A stretch of DNA of 64,000 bases from Streptomyces roseochromogenus subsp. oscitans DS 12.976 (lineage in GTDB: Bacteria > Actinomycetota > Actinomycetes > Streptomycetales > Streptomycetaceae). The position numbers were made by a program, and so were the translations under genes. This document shows positions 36,195-44,228 of this stretch, piece by piece (within the stretch, counting starts at the first letter, position 1; each line of letters starts with the position of its first letter). The stretch spans positions 6,701,946-6,765,945 of the forward strand of contig NZ_CM002285.1 in assembly GCF_000497445.1 (NCBI RefSeq), in the 5' to 3' direction. The notes below the pieces were generated by a model. It was not told the origin of the DNA. It saw only the letters and a list, made by a program, of their open reading frames with translations, and did no database searches.

Positions 36195-36534
36195 GATGAC
36201 GGGTCTCTCTGCGGTTGGCCCGCCAGTCACGAGGTGACATCAAACCGTCGCCCTTGGTAACGGTGACTGAGCGCCCGCTGCGCCGGTAAGGCACTCCGCT
36301 GCTCGCGGGTTCAAATCCTTCTGCACTCGGCGCCGCGGCCTGGACCGACGTCCTTGACGAGATCCCCTGGAGCCTTAATGAAGCGCACGCGTGGACCCGT
36401 AGTGGACACGCAGTGGACGGAAGGATCAGGAATGATCGGGAAGCCTTCAACAAGGGGCGATAGCGGGTAGCTCTCTGACCTGCGAAAACAGGAAGATCAA
36501 GGCAAGATCATGCGATGATCGGAAGATCCGAAAA
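36195..36534. other. Gene-free right end of the element with recombination repeats
   Basis: No gene is seen. The stretch holds three GTGGAC copies (36391-36418) and AAGATC at 36493, 36504 and 36523. It also holds a 20-bp sequence (36295-36314) that recurs with two mismatches outside the element at 36654-36673. These are probably accessory recombination sequences for attR. Confidence 0.55.
36391..36418. repeat. GTGGAC repeat cluster near attR (candidate integrase arm sites)
   Basis: GTGGAC at 36391, 36402 and 36413, each exactly 11 bp apart, in the same orientation as the cluster near attL (10299-10335). The shared core reads GTGGACNCGTAGTGGAC. One-turn spacing and presence near both junctions suggest integrase or accessory-factor binding. 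Confidence 0.5.
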
Positions 36535-36583
36535 GGACTCATAATCCGTCGGCCGTGGGTTCGAGTCCCACCCGCCCCACCAG
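36535..36583 (+). repeat. attR: 49-bp copy of the CAU-tRNA 3' end
   Basis: Identical to 10150-10198 for 49 bases, beginning in the anticodon stem and ending just after CCA. It has no 5' tRNA half, so it is the displaced chromosomal end left by integration and not a functional tRNA. Confidence 0.95.
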
Positions 36584-37131
36584 TGCAGGTCTCTGATCTG
36601 CAAAAACGTCTCTGCGGGCGTGCGGATTCAGGACTTTGGCTCAACGGACTGAATCCGCTGCTCGTGAGTTCAACCGCGATGCGGCGATCCGCAGTTGGGC
36701 GCTTCGTTGACCTGCGGTTATGCCTCGTGCGGTTGCTCTCGCGGGCTGGAGTGGACGGTCTGATCGGCGGGCGAGGGCGGTATTCGGGACGCTTGATGGG
36801 ACGCAGGGAATCGGAAGTGGCTGCCTCGGGCCCATCCTGTCGACGCTGGCCAGTGGGAGACAGCGGAAGGCGTTGATGGCGGCAGACCGGGTGCTGCGTA
36901 CCTCTGGAGCGCAGGGTTGTTCGCCGTGACTGGCTGTTGTGCGGGTTAGGGGCCCGTACTGATACGGCCCACCGGGTCTGCGATCAAGGTCGGTTTCCCT
37001 GCCCGGCGGCATCGTCGCGGAGTACAAACCGGACGGGTCGAGCCATCGTCGTCGATGCCGACGTCGTAAGCGATTTGGTGTAGCCGGAGAGCCTTCGGCC
37101 GGGTTGGTCCGGTTGTGGCTCGGCCGCCCCG
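36584..37131. other. Gene-free flank beyond attR
   Basis: About 550 bp without a convincing gene on either strand. It contains a motif resembling the element ends (CTCTGATCTGCAAAAACG at 36590-36607, compared with CTGACCTGCGAAAAC inside the element) and the second copy of the TCCGCTGCTCG-GTTCAA sequence at 36654-36673. It may be old att scar sequence. Confidence 0.5.
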
Positions 37132-37545
37132 TCAGGCGTCGTCGGTGGTCGCGAGGTGTGCTGGCTGTCTCTGCCACGGAGAAGTGGGGCCGGCGATCGA
37201 GCAGGTAAGGGCTGCGACTCGGGTGGCGAATCGGCAGGCTTCCGCGACGTCATCGACTCCGAGACCGACCAGGTGTCCGCCGAGGAGCCCGCGTGCGCTG
37301 AGGCGTTGGAGCAGTCGGGCAGTGAAGGAGTCTCCCGCGCCGACGTTGTCGACGACCAGTGTGGTCACCGCGGGCACGCGCACCCGTTCTGCGTCGAGTG
37401 AGGCCAGGGCAGCCTCGGCGCCGAGGGTGATCACCACGAGCTGTACCCCGGCAGCGTGCCAGGTGCCGCACGCCTGCTCGGGTGGGATGCCCGGCTAGAG
37501 CAGTCCCAGGTCGTCCTCGACGCTGTGGCCGATGATCATGCTCAT
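37132..37545 (-). pseudogene. PfkB-family sugar kinase remnant with an internal amber codon
   Basis: Read leftward, one frame gives MSMIIGHSVEDDLGLL, then TAG at 37495-37497, then PGIPPEQACGTWHAAGVQLV, VITLGAEAALASL and the kinase signature VVDNVGAGDSFTARLLQRL, ending near LTCSIAGPTSPW. The GAGDSF motif carries the catalytic Asp of ribokinase/fructokinase-type enzymes. The TAG replaces what is normally an aromatic residue in the LxYPG segment, so it looks like a simple nonsense substitution. The N-terminal 60 percent of the gene (substrate lid, sugar site) is also missing. It is non-functional unless the base is a sequencing error and a distant 5' part exists. Confidence 0.75.
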
Positions 37546-37578
37546 GAGCAGCAGCCTGACCGGACGCCCCCGGCGCCT

Positions 37579-37797
37579 TCAGCCGGTCGACGTCCCGAGC
37601 GGGGTGAACACCCCCGGCCGCACCTGGAGCACCCCCCGCTCCACCAGGCGTCTCGCCTTCGACCGCAGCCCCTCGACCTTCGCCGGGACCGCCTGAAAGC
37701 CCAGGGCCTCAGCCAGTTGCTGGCACCGCATGCCCTCCCGGCCCGCACCCGACTCCAGCACCGACATGATCCGCTGGTAGTCCGGAGGCAGGACCGG
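37579..37797 (-). pseudogene. Fragment with winged-helix-like C terminus, origin uncertain
   Basis: The translation VLPPDYQRIMSVLE, QLAEALGFQAVPAKVEGLRSK and ARRLVERGVLQVRPGVFTP is a typical helix-turn-helix C-terminal module of small Streptomyces proteins often found beside transposases. Upstream in the same frame the sequence loses protein character. There is no plausible start, so it is treated as a remnant. The exact parent family is not identified. Confidence 0.45.
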
Positions 37798-38031
37798 CGC
37801 TTCCGATCGGCCCGTTGCGGCCCTGAGAAGCCATCCGCTCACCCGGCAATGGAGTTGCTGGTCGAACAGGGTACTGGATCGGTGATCGTGCCGGAGCCGG
37901 TGCATGAAAGCAGGACCTCCTGGTAGCTGGGCGATGCGAATCGGCGGAGCCACCAGGAGGTCTCGTTGGCGTGTTGTGTCGTCCCGGCGCGGTGGGGCAG
38001 GCGGGGACGGTGAGGTTCGGTTGGTTCGGTC

Positions 38032-39762
38032 TCAGTGGTGGATCACGACGAGGGGTGCGGTGTCGGTGGCGGGGGCGAGGGCGGGGGTGCCGGCGAAGGT
38101 GGCGGTGTACTGCCTGTGGCGTACTGCTTCCACGAAGGCGACCCGGCCGTGGCAGGTTGCGGTGCCGGTGCTGTCGGTGACCGCGGTGCACACGGTGTGG
38201 GTGCCGACGGTGAAGGTGATCGTCTGGCCCGGGGCGGGTTGTCCGGTGACGGTGTCGGTGAGTGTGGCGGAGAGGTCGAGGAAGATGTCCGGCGGGCCGG
38301 GCGGGGTGACGGAGGCCACGATCGGGTGGGCGGTGAGGTTGGTGGTGTCGGGGTCGTAGGTGTAGAGGTCGGCGGGGTTGGTGGGGCTGGTGCCGGCGGG
38401 GGTGGTGACGGTGACGTCCACGGTGCCGGTGCCGGCCGGGGCTGTCGCGGTGATCGAGGTGTCGTCGGTGACGGCGAATGAGGTGGCCGGGGCGGTGCCG
38501 AAGGCGACGGCAGTGGCGCCGAGGAAGTCGGTGCCGGTGATGGTGACGCTGGTGCCGCCGGAGGCGAATCCGTGGGTCGGGTTCAGGGCGGTGACGGTCG
38601 GGGCGGGCTCGTCGTAGGTGTACTGGTCGGCAGGCCCGGTGGCGCTGGTCCCGGCGGGCGTGGTCACCGTGACGTCGACAGTGCCGTCGGCGTGCGCCGG
38701 GATCGTCGCCGTGACCGTGAAGTCGTTGACGACGGTGACGTCGGTCGCGGGGGTCGTGCCGAACGTGACGGCTCGGGCGCCGGACAGGTGGGTGCCGGTG
38801 ATCGTGATCGTTGCGCCGCCTGCTTCCGGGCCGTGGGTGGGGTTGAGTGCGGTGACGGTCGGCAGGGCGGTGGCCTCGGCGAGGCCGAACGGGGTGTTTC
38901 CGACGGCGACGGTGGCGGTGACGGTGTTCGTTGCCGTGTCGATCACGGAGACGGTGTTGGCGCCGGCGTTGCTGACGTAGACGGTTGCGCCGTCTGGGGC
39001 GACCAGGACGGCGACTGGTGAGGCGCCGACCGCGATGGTGGCGATGACGGTGTTGGTCGCGGTGTCGATCACCGCGACACTGTTCGCGTTGGCGTCCGCC
39101 ACATAGGCGCGGGTGCCGTCCGGGCTGATCGCGATGCCCTCCGGGCCGTTTCCCACGGGGACGAGCGTGGTGATCGTGTTCGTCGCGGTGTCGATGACGG
39201 ACACGTTGTTGCTGTTGAAGTTGGCCGCGTAGGCGTGCGCCCCGTCCGGGGTGATCGCGACGCCGGCCGGGGTCCTCGCGCTGGGACTGCTGATGGTGGC
39301 GATGACGGTGTTCGTGGCGGTGTCGATCACCGACACCACGCTGCCGACGAAGCACGCCACGTAGACGCGGGCGCCGTTAGGGGTCACCGCGATACCGAAC
39401 GGCTGGTTACCGACCTGGACGGTGGCGGTCACCGTGTTCGTGCTCGTGTCGATGACGTCGACGCCGCCGATACCCGGGCTGAAGAAGCGGCCGACGTAGG
39501 CGTGGGCGCCGTCGGGGGCGAACGCCACCGGGTTCGGGAACCGGCCGACCGGGATGAGGGCGGTGACGGTGTTCGTGGCGGTGTCGATCACCGACACGGT
39601 GCTGTCCGCATCGTTGGTGACGTAGGCGTGGGCGCCGTCCGGGGAGACCGCGACCCCCTCGGGAAACCGGCCGACCGGGATGGTCGCGACGACCGTGTCG
39701 GTCGACGGGTCAATGACCGAGACCGTATTCCCCCGTAAATCAGCAACATAGACCAGGGACAT
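38032..39762 (-). CDS. YVTN beta-propeller protein with two IPT/TIG domains
   Basis: A 576-residue protein. The first 310 residues form seven YVTN-type propeller blades repeating VSVIDTATNTVxATIxVG and PxGVAxxPDGAxAYV. Two IPT/TIG immunoglobulin-like domains follow (PTVTALNPTHGPEAGG and PTVTALNPTHGFASGG), then a C-terminal Ig-like domain (LSATLTDTVTGQPAPGQTITF). ATG at 39762 is chosen because AGAGAGG lies eight bases upstream. No signal peptide or membrane segment precedes the first blade, which is odd for a protein class normally outside the cell. It may be a surface or binding protein whose secretion signal has been lost, or it may act inside the cell. It is flanked by decayed genes on both sides. 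Confidence 0.82.
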   Translation of the reverse strand: MSLVYVADLRGNTVSVIDPSTDTVVATIPVGRFPEGVAVSPDGAHAYVTNDADSTVSVIDTATNTVTALIPVGRFPNPVAFAPDGAHAYVGRFFSPGIGGVDVIDTSTNTVTATVQVGNQPFGIAVTPNGARVYVACFVGSVVSVIDTATNTVIATISSPSARTPAGVAITPDGAHAYAANFNSNNVSVIDTATNTITTLVPVGNGPEGIAISPDGTRAYVADANANSVAVIDTATNTVIATIAVGASPVAVLVAPDGATVYVSNAGANTVSVIDTATNTVTATVAVGNTPFGLAEATALPTVTALNPTHGPEAGGATITITGTHLSGARAVTFGTTPATDVTVVNDFTVTATIPAHADGTVDVTVTTPAGTSATGPADQYTYDEPAPTVTALNPTHGFASGGTSVTITGTDFLGATAVAFGTAPATSFAVTDDTSITATAPAGTGTVDVTVTTPAGTSPTNPADLYTYDPDTTNLTAHPIVASVTPPGPPDIFLDLSATLTDTVTGQPAPGQTITFTVGTHTVCTAVTDSTGTATCHGRVAFVEAVRHRQYTATFAGTPALAPATDTAPLVVIHH

Positions 39763-40943
39763 CGATTCCACCTCTCTGTGACACGGCGACCCGACGCCCC
39801 GGCTTGGGTCGGCATCCCGATCGAGACGGTGACGCCCTTGCCTGCGGCGTGCCGTCGCCTACCGGTCCGCACACGAAGTCGCCCCGTGAAAGACCTGGTT
39901 GGCCGGCAAGCCGGCCTCTGGCAGCCTTGCCTCCCGGCCTGCCGGCAATAGAGTGTGCGGGATGCATCGAATGCATCCCGTTGTGAGTTGTGGCCATGGT
40001 TGAGGGCCGGCGAGGGCACGAACGTCCGCCAAGAAGATTCCGGTGGGCCGGTCTTGCTCGCCGGGGATATCGTGCGCTTTTCTGCCTTTCCTGTTAAGGG
40101 GCTGTTACAGGGCGCAGGTGACTGAAAACGGTCATTCGGAGGTACAGTGCGGGCGCGTGGGGGACATATCGCGCCCCCGGGCATGCGATCGCGCGCGGAT
40201 CCGGATGATGGTGGCGGCGAAGAGCGGGCTGCACTTCACAACCCACGACGCCCCAAAGTCCCATTGCGGCCGGTCACTTCTTGCGCGCTCGCGGTGCACG
40301 ACGTCGGCCCTGCGTTTGATCTCCTGGTTCGGTCGCTCCGGCACTGCGCGAAAGTCGTGCACGTATGCCTCCATCAGCGCCGCTGTGTTATGGCGTAAGC
40401 GTGCTGGTCAAGGGGGTTGAGCGAGGCGCAACGGGACGCCTGTCGGGGCAGCACCGCCCGTACCTGCTCAACGGCTGCCTCGCCGAGACCGGGCTGACCC
40501 TCGATCCGTGATCGATCCAGCCGCTGTCTCCAGTTCAGTCTCAGCGGCTCGGCACTGGCCTCACGGCGGAAAGGTCGGGGCGCGCGTCCCATGCGGCGCG
40601 CGGGTGGCGTGCCCCGCGCCCGGGTGGCGTGCCCTTTGCTCTGGTTCCTCACCCCCTGGTGTTGGTTGCGGGGACGCAGGATAGTGCCCGCAATACACCC
40701 GCACAGCGAATCCTCAACAGGATTCCGCGGGTGGTCAATTCGATCCCGATGTGGGGGATCGAGCAGTTCCCCTAGCTCAGTTAATCAGCCCCCGATAGGG
40801 GGCTGTGCGCAACAGGGTAACCAACTGCTTCGGTGCCCTGGCCGGTTCCCGGTCGGTTAAAGCTAGGGCGACCCGCCAGGGTTATCCGAGGCCATGGGCC
40901 GGGTTCTGGTAGCTATCTGGAGGCCGACGGTGGGACAGCGGGC
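39763..40943. other. Gene desert of about 1.2 kb
   Basis: No frame on either strand shows sustained G/C third-position bias or a recognisable motif. The first 220 bp probably hold the promoter of the leftward YVTN gene. The right part contains a strongly structured segment, listed separately. The stretch ends at an HMG-CoA reductase fragment, so it may be the debris of a deleted gene block. Confidence 0.55.
40740..40867 (+). ncRNA. Strongly structured segment, candidate RNA element
   Basis: A hairpin, TCGATCCC (40740-40747) with GGGATCGA (40755-40762), is followed by a branched fold. The closing helix is CCTAGCT (40771-40777) with AGCTAGG (40861-40867). It encloses CAGCCCCC-GATA-GGGGGCTG (40786-40805), CAGGG (40813-40817) with CCCTG (40836-40840), and CCGG-TTC-CCGG. 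It matches no riboswitch class I can recall and no gene with a clear start follows. It could be a small RNA, a leader left from a lost gene, or chance pairing in GC-rich DNA. Confidence 0.3.
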
Positions 40944-41147
40944 CCCGTCGGCGGCGGCACCCACCTTGCCGCGCAGCGCGAACTTCTGGAGATGATGGGC
41001 TGCACAGGAAAGGGAAGCGCGGCCCGCCTGGCCGAAATAATCGCCGGTTTTGCACTCGCCCTCGACTTCTCGACGGTCTCCGCAGCCGTTTCCGGATATT
41101 TCGCCAGCGCCCATGAACGCCTCGGGCGCAACAGGCTTGCCCGCTGA
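40944..41147 (+). pseudogene. HMG-CoA reductase C-terminal fragment
   Basis: The frame encodes VGGGTHLAAQRELLEMMGC, LAEIIAGFALALDFSTVSA and VSGYFASAHERLGRN. These match the end of class I HMG-CoA reductases: the GTVGGGT loop, the LAxIVAxxVLAGELS helix and the late catalytic His in xxAHxxLGR. Everything upstream of GGGT, including the NADPH-binding and catalytic regions, is missing. In Streptomyces this enzyme belongs to mevalonate clusters linked to isoprenoid natural products, so this is probably the scar of a lost mevalonate or terpenoid locus. It abuts the truncated IS630 gene on the right. Confidence 0.7.
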
Positions 41148-41244
41148 GGGCTGTTCAACTCCGCTACGTCAGAGGCACGCGAGTGGGCCGGACGAGACGA
41201 GGAGTGCAGCGATGCCGCAGCAAGGTCCAGGTCCCTGACCTGGG

Positions 41245-41998
41245 CAAGGTCGGTGAAGTCGTTGGGTGACACGACTTTCTGCCGGACGACGGAGAAGTAG
41301 ATCTGCATCTGGTTCAACCAGGAGGCGTGCACCGGGGTATGGAGCATGACCGCGTTCGGGAAAACGCTGGTCAGCCGGTCGGCGGCCTTCTGCCCGCGGT
41401 GGGAGGAGCCGTTGTCCACGATCCAGAACACCCGCATCGCCCGGGCCCGGCCCGGTGGCAGGGTGGGGCGGCATCGGCATCGGGCCTGGATGAAGGTCTT
41501 CTCGTCGGCGCTATCGGGGTTGCGGATGAAGATGCAGGAGCGGTGCTGCCAGGGCTTGAGCGCGTCCTGGGCCAGTCAGCGGCGCACGGGGGACGCGGAC
41601 ACGGCCGGGGCGATGCCCCGTTCCATGGCCTCACGGGCCGGTTCTGGACACGACCAGCGGGATAGCGGAGTGCCGGTCTCGGCGGGCAGTTGGCAGGCCA
41701 GCGCTTTGACCTGGGCGGTCTGCAGCGCGGTGAACGAGGGCGGGCGCCCGGAGCGCTTGCGGTCGGCCGGCCCGGGCATGCCCTGCTCGGCAAACCGGCG
41801 CCGCCACGTCCCCACGGTGTCCAGGTGCAGTCCCGTCTCGCGTGCGACGCCTGCGTTGGAGCGGTCTCTGGCGGCGTGGAGCACGACGTGCACGCGCATC
41901 CGGGCTGGGGAGGGAGTCTTGTGGCCATAGGCCATCTTCTTCAGCCGGTGCCCCTGCGAGGCCGTCGGCGATATCGGGCAGGCAACGGCAATGGACAA
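41245..41998 (-). pseudogene. IS630-family transposase, interrupted and 3'-truncated
   Basis: The N-terminal part reads LKKMAYGHKTPSPARMRVHVV and VARETGLHLDTVGTWRRRFAE, a homeodomain-like DNA-binding region. An in-frame TGA at 41576-41578 replaces the normal Trp of VRRWLAQDALKPW. The frame then resumes with the DDE catalytic core: WIVDNGSSHRGQKAADRL and MLHTPVHASWLNQMQIYFSVV, then SPNDFTDLAQV. The C terminus is lost near 41245, where the frame enters the antisense of the HMG-CoA reductase fragment. No terminal inverted repeats were identified. The element is dead. Confidence 0.85.
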
Positions 41999-42078
41999 GG
42001 CAGGCAGGCCGATCAGCAGGAGTGGATCTTACCGATCGCAGTCTGTCACGGCACCCGGCAGACTGTCGGAAATCAGCG

Positions 42079-43848
42079 TCAGAGGGACTGCCGGTAACCA
42101 AAGAACTCGTGGTCCTCGTTGTAGCCACCGAATCCGCTGCCGATGTCGGAGAATTCGGCGACGAACTCGATCGCCTTGATCCACTTGACCTGCTTGAAAC
42201 CAAGTTCGACCTCGTTCCGCAGCCGCAGCGGGGCACCATGACCGAACGGCAGTGCCCGGTCGTTCATGCCGTAGGCGAGCATGGTGAGTTTGCTACGCAT
42301 GTGCTCAATGGGATGGGCGTCGTAGTAGGTACCGCCGTCGGCGCCTTCCCCCAAGGAGTAGAACACCACCCACCTGGCCTGCGGGTCGGGCATGACCAGG
42401 TCGAGAATCACGGACATGGAAACGCCTGTCCACTTGGCGACTCCCGACCATCCCTGAATGCAGAAGTGCTGCGTGATCTGCTCATGGACGGGCAGTTTCC
42501 GCAAGTCGTCGAGGGACAGCTCGGCCGGGTGGGCAACCAGGCCGCCGATGCGCAGCCGGTAGTCGGCGAACCCGCCTTCTTGCAGGGCCTTGTACTCGGC
42601 GGAGTCGGGGTAGCGGCCGTTGTGCCAGAAATAGGGAGAGATGTCCCTGGCGGTGTAGGCGCCGGGGCGGACGTCCACATGCTCGAACCAGCGTTGCACA
42701 CCGCCGATGAGGGCATAGCCGACGCGCTGTACGACCCGCGGATGACGCAGAGTGAACGGTGTCGCAACGACCCATCCGGCAACGACCACCGCCATCCATC
42801 CGACGAAGATCCAAAATCCCAGCCAGCTGTTGTCGCTGCGGCCGCTGCTGATGAGGTTGAGGTTGGTGAGGAGCCCGGTGGTGAAGACCAAGCCGACGTG
42901 GATCACGATGAACAGCAGGAACCAACTGAAGACCAGGAAGTGCAGCGACCGCGCGGTCTGGATGCTCAGCACCCGGCTGATCCGCCGGAACCGGGTCGAC
43001 AACGCCGGTGACATGCCCAGCCCAGTGATGAGAGCCAGAGGTGCCGCGACGAAAACGGTGACGAAGTAGGCCAGCTGTTGCAGCCCGTTGTAGGCCACCC
43101 AGCTGTCGTTCCGCGGCCAGTCCAGCGACAGGTACTGGATGGCTGTCGACAAGGCGTTGGGGAACACCGTCCAGCTCGTGGGGACCAGGCGTTTCCACTG
43201 CGGGGTGACGAAGAGCAGCACGTAGAAGACAAGTCCGTTGAGAAGCCACAGCGTGCTCACTCCGAGGTGCCACCACCGGGCCAGGCCGATCGAGTGCCGG
43301 ATCCCGGGCAGCGCGACCTGGCCGGGCAAGCTGATCGAGTCCTGCTTCGCGGTCCACAGCGGGTCGGCGGGCACAGGCTTTTGGATGCGGAACCATTCCC
43401 GCCCCGGGGTGCAGTGCCGGGTCCAGTACAGGCGCGGATGATCGCTCAGGATCTGCAGCCCCGACCGCAGGATGAACAGGATGAAGAACAGGTTGAAGAA
43501 GTGCGACCAGCGGGCCCACGCCGGAAGGCCCGCGTCATCGTCATGGCCCGCGACGGGGCCAGTGCCGGGATGCTCGGTGATGAACCGCTGGACCGACGGC
43601 ATGCCCCGCAGCCCCTTGGCCCCGGCGACGCACACCAGCAAGACGACGAAGCCGAGCGGGAGCAGCCACAACAGGTTGAACCACCGGTTGCCCAGGCGCA
43701 CCCTCGGCGCCACCCCGCCCGCCGCCGGCACCGAGCCCGACCACGTCACCCCATCGACGACATCCGTACCCTCCGTCAGCCCCGAGCGGAAGCCGGGTGG
43801 GATCCGGTCGGAGGCCCCCGACGCGTGCGGACGGTCCTCCGCACTCAT
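42079..43848 (-). CDS. Cytochrome b561-type membrane domain fused to a sulfite-oxidase-family Moco domain
   Basis: A 589-residue inner-membrane oxidoreductase. The N-terminal half has about five or six membrane helices with haem-ligand-like histidines (HFFNLFFILFILRSGLQIL, WWHLGVSTLWLLNGLVFYVLL, SLHFLVFSWFLLFIVIHVGLV), a dihaem cytochrome b561-like domain. The C-terminal half is a molybdopterin domain of the sulfite oxidase/YedY type: Cys463 in HFCIQGWSGVAKW is the likely Mo ligand, and GHGAPLRLRNEVELGFKQVKW is the conserved closing segment. It thus joins in one chain what E. coli splits between MsrP (YedY) and MsrQ (YedZ), so quinol-driven reduction of an exported substrate is plausible. ATG 43848 is chosen over an upstream start because no homology precedes it. 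Confidence 0.85.
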   Translation of the reverse strand: MSAEDRPHASGASDRIPPGFRSGLTEGTDVVDGVTWSGSVPAAGGVAPRVRLGNRWFNLLWLLPLGFVVLLVCVAGAKGLRGMPSVQRFITEHPGTGPVAGHDDDAGLPAWARWSHFFNLFFILFILRSGLQILSDHPRLYWTRHCTPGREWFRIQKPVPADPLWTAKQDSISLPGQVALPGIRHSIGLARWWHLGVSTLWLLNGLVFYVLLFVTPQWKRLVPTSWTVFPNALSTAIQYLSLDWPRNDSWVAYNGLQQLAYFVTVFVAAPLALITGLGMSPALSTRFRRISRVLSIQTARSLHFLVFSWFLLFIVIHVGLVFTTGLLTNLNLISSGRSDNSWLGFWIFVGWMAVVVAGWVVATPFTLRHPRVVQRVGYALIGGVQRWFEHVDVRPGAYTARDISPYFWHNGRYPDSAEYKALQEGGFADYRLRIGGLVAHPAELSLDDLRKLPVHEQITQHFCIQGWSGVAKWTGVSMSVILDLVMPDPQARWVVFYSLGEGADGGTYYDAHPIEHMRSKLTMLAYGMNDRALPFGHGAPLRLRNEVELGFKQVKWIKAIEFVAEFSDIGSGFGGYNEDHEFFGYRQSL

Positions 43849-44228
43849 CGAACCCGCCTCGTCCGACACAACCCTCGGCCTCCCAAGGCATGCATCCAGG
43901 CCCTCACTCCGCATGCCGTCAACAGAGCCCTCCACTGGCTCCAGCGCCCTCGTGCGCGGCGGAACTTCCTCTCCTCGCCCGGACCGACGAGACGAGGGAC
44001 TTGGCGATCATGATGCAGCTGACCCGGTGGATCGCCGGCCAGCCACTTCCGTGACCAGGGCGTCCCGGTGTCTCAAGGACCATGGGTATGGACTTCAGCG
44101 TGACACGGCCAATCGGCCCAACCGCAGCTCCTGCGCTCGGCAGCGGTGTGTCTCACCCATTCGCGCGCCACACACAGCAACGGCTCCGGAGCCAACCCCC
44201 GAAGGACTTCCGGAGCTGACCACTCAGG

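Larger units (their letters stand above)
10150..36583. mobile_element. tRNA-integrated element of about 26.4 kb carrying polymorphic toxins
   Basis: The element is bounded by perfect 49-bp copies of the CAU-tRNA 3' end (attL and attR). It carries a tyrosine integrase next to attL and matching GTGGAC repeat clusters inside each end. Cargo in order: integrase, HINT polymorphic toxin and candidate immunity gene, a gene remnant, amidase-lectin, BMP-like protein, mycosin, RHS nuclease toxin, SUKH immunity genes, and a decayed oxidoreductase remnant. I find no excisionase, replication initiator, FtsK/Tra translocase or phage structural gene, so it is either a satellite mobilised in trans or an immobilised island. 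Boundaries rest on the direct repeat and are firm; the mobility class is inference. Confidence 0.88.

Noticed and set aside
36270..36350. A tRNA gene (GGTTCAAATCC-like T-loop)
   Set aside because: No matching acceptor or anticodon stem can be folded around the T-loop-like sequence.
36535..36583. A second CAU tRNA gene
   Set aside because: Only the 3' 49 bases are present, without acceptor 5' strand or D-arm; it is attR.
40740..40867. A known riboswitch (cobalamin, c-di-AMP ydaO, c-di-GMP, SAM)
   Set aside because: None of the conserved boxes of these classes is present; kept only as an unassigned structured segment.
40931..41147. An active mevalonate pathway locus
   Set aside because: Only the last 65 or so residues of HMG-CoA reductase are present and no other mevalonate gene is visible.
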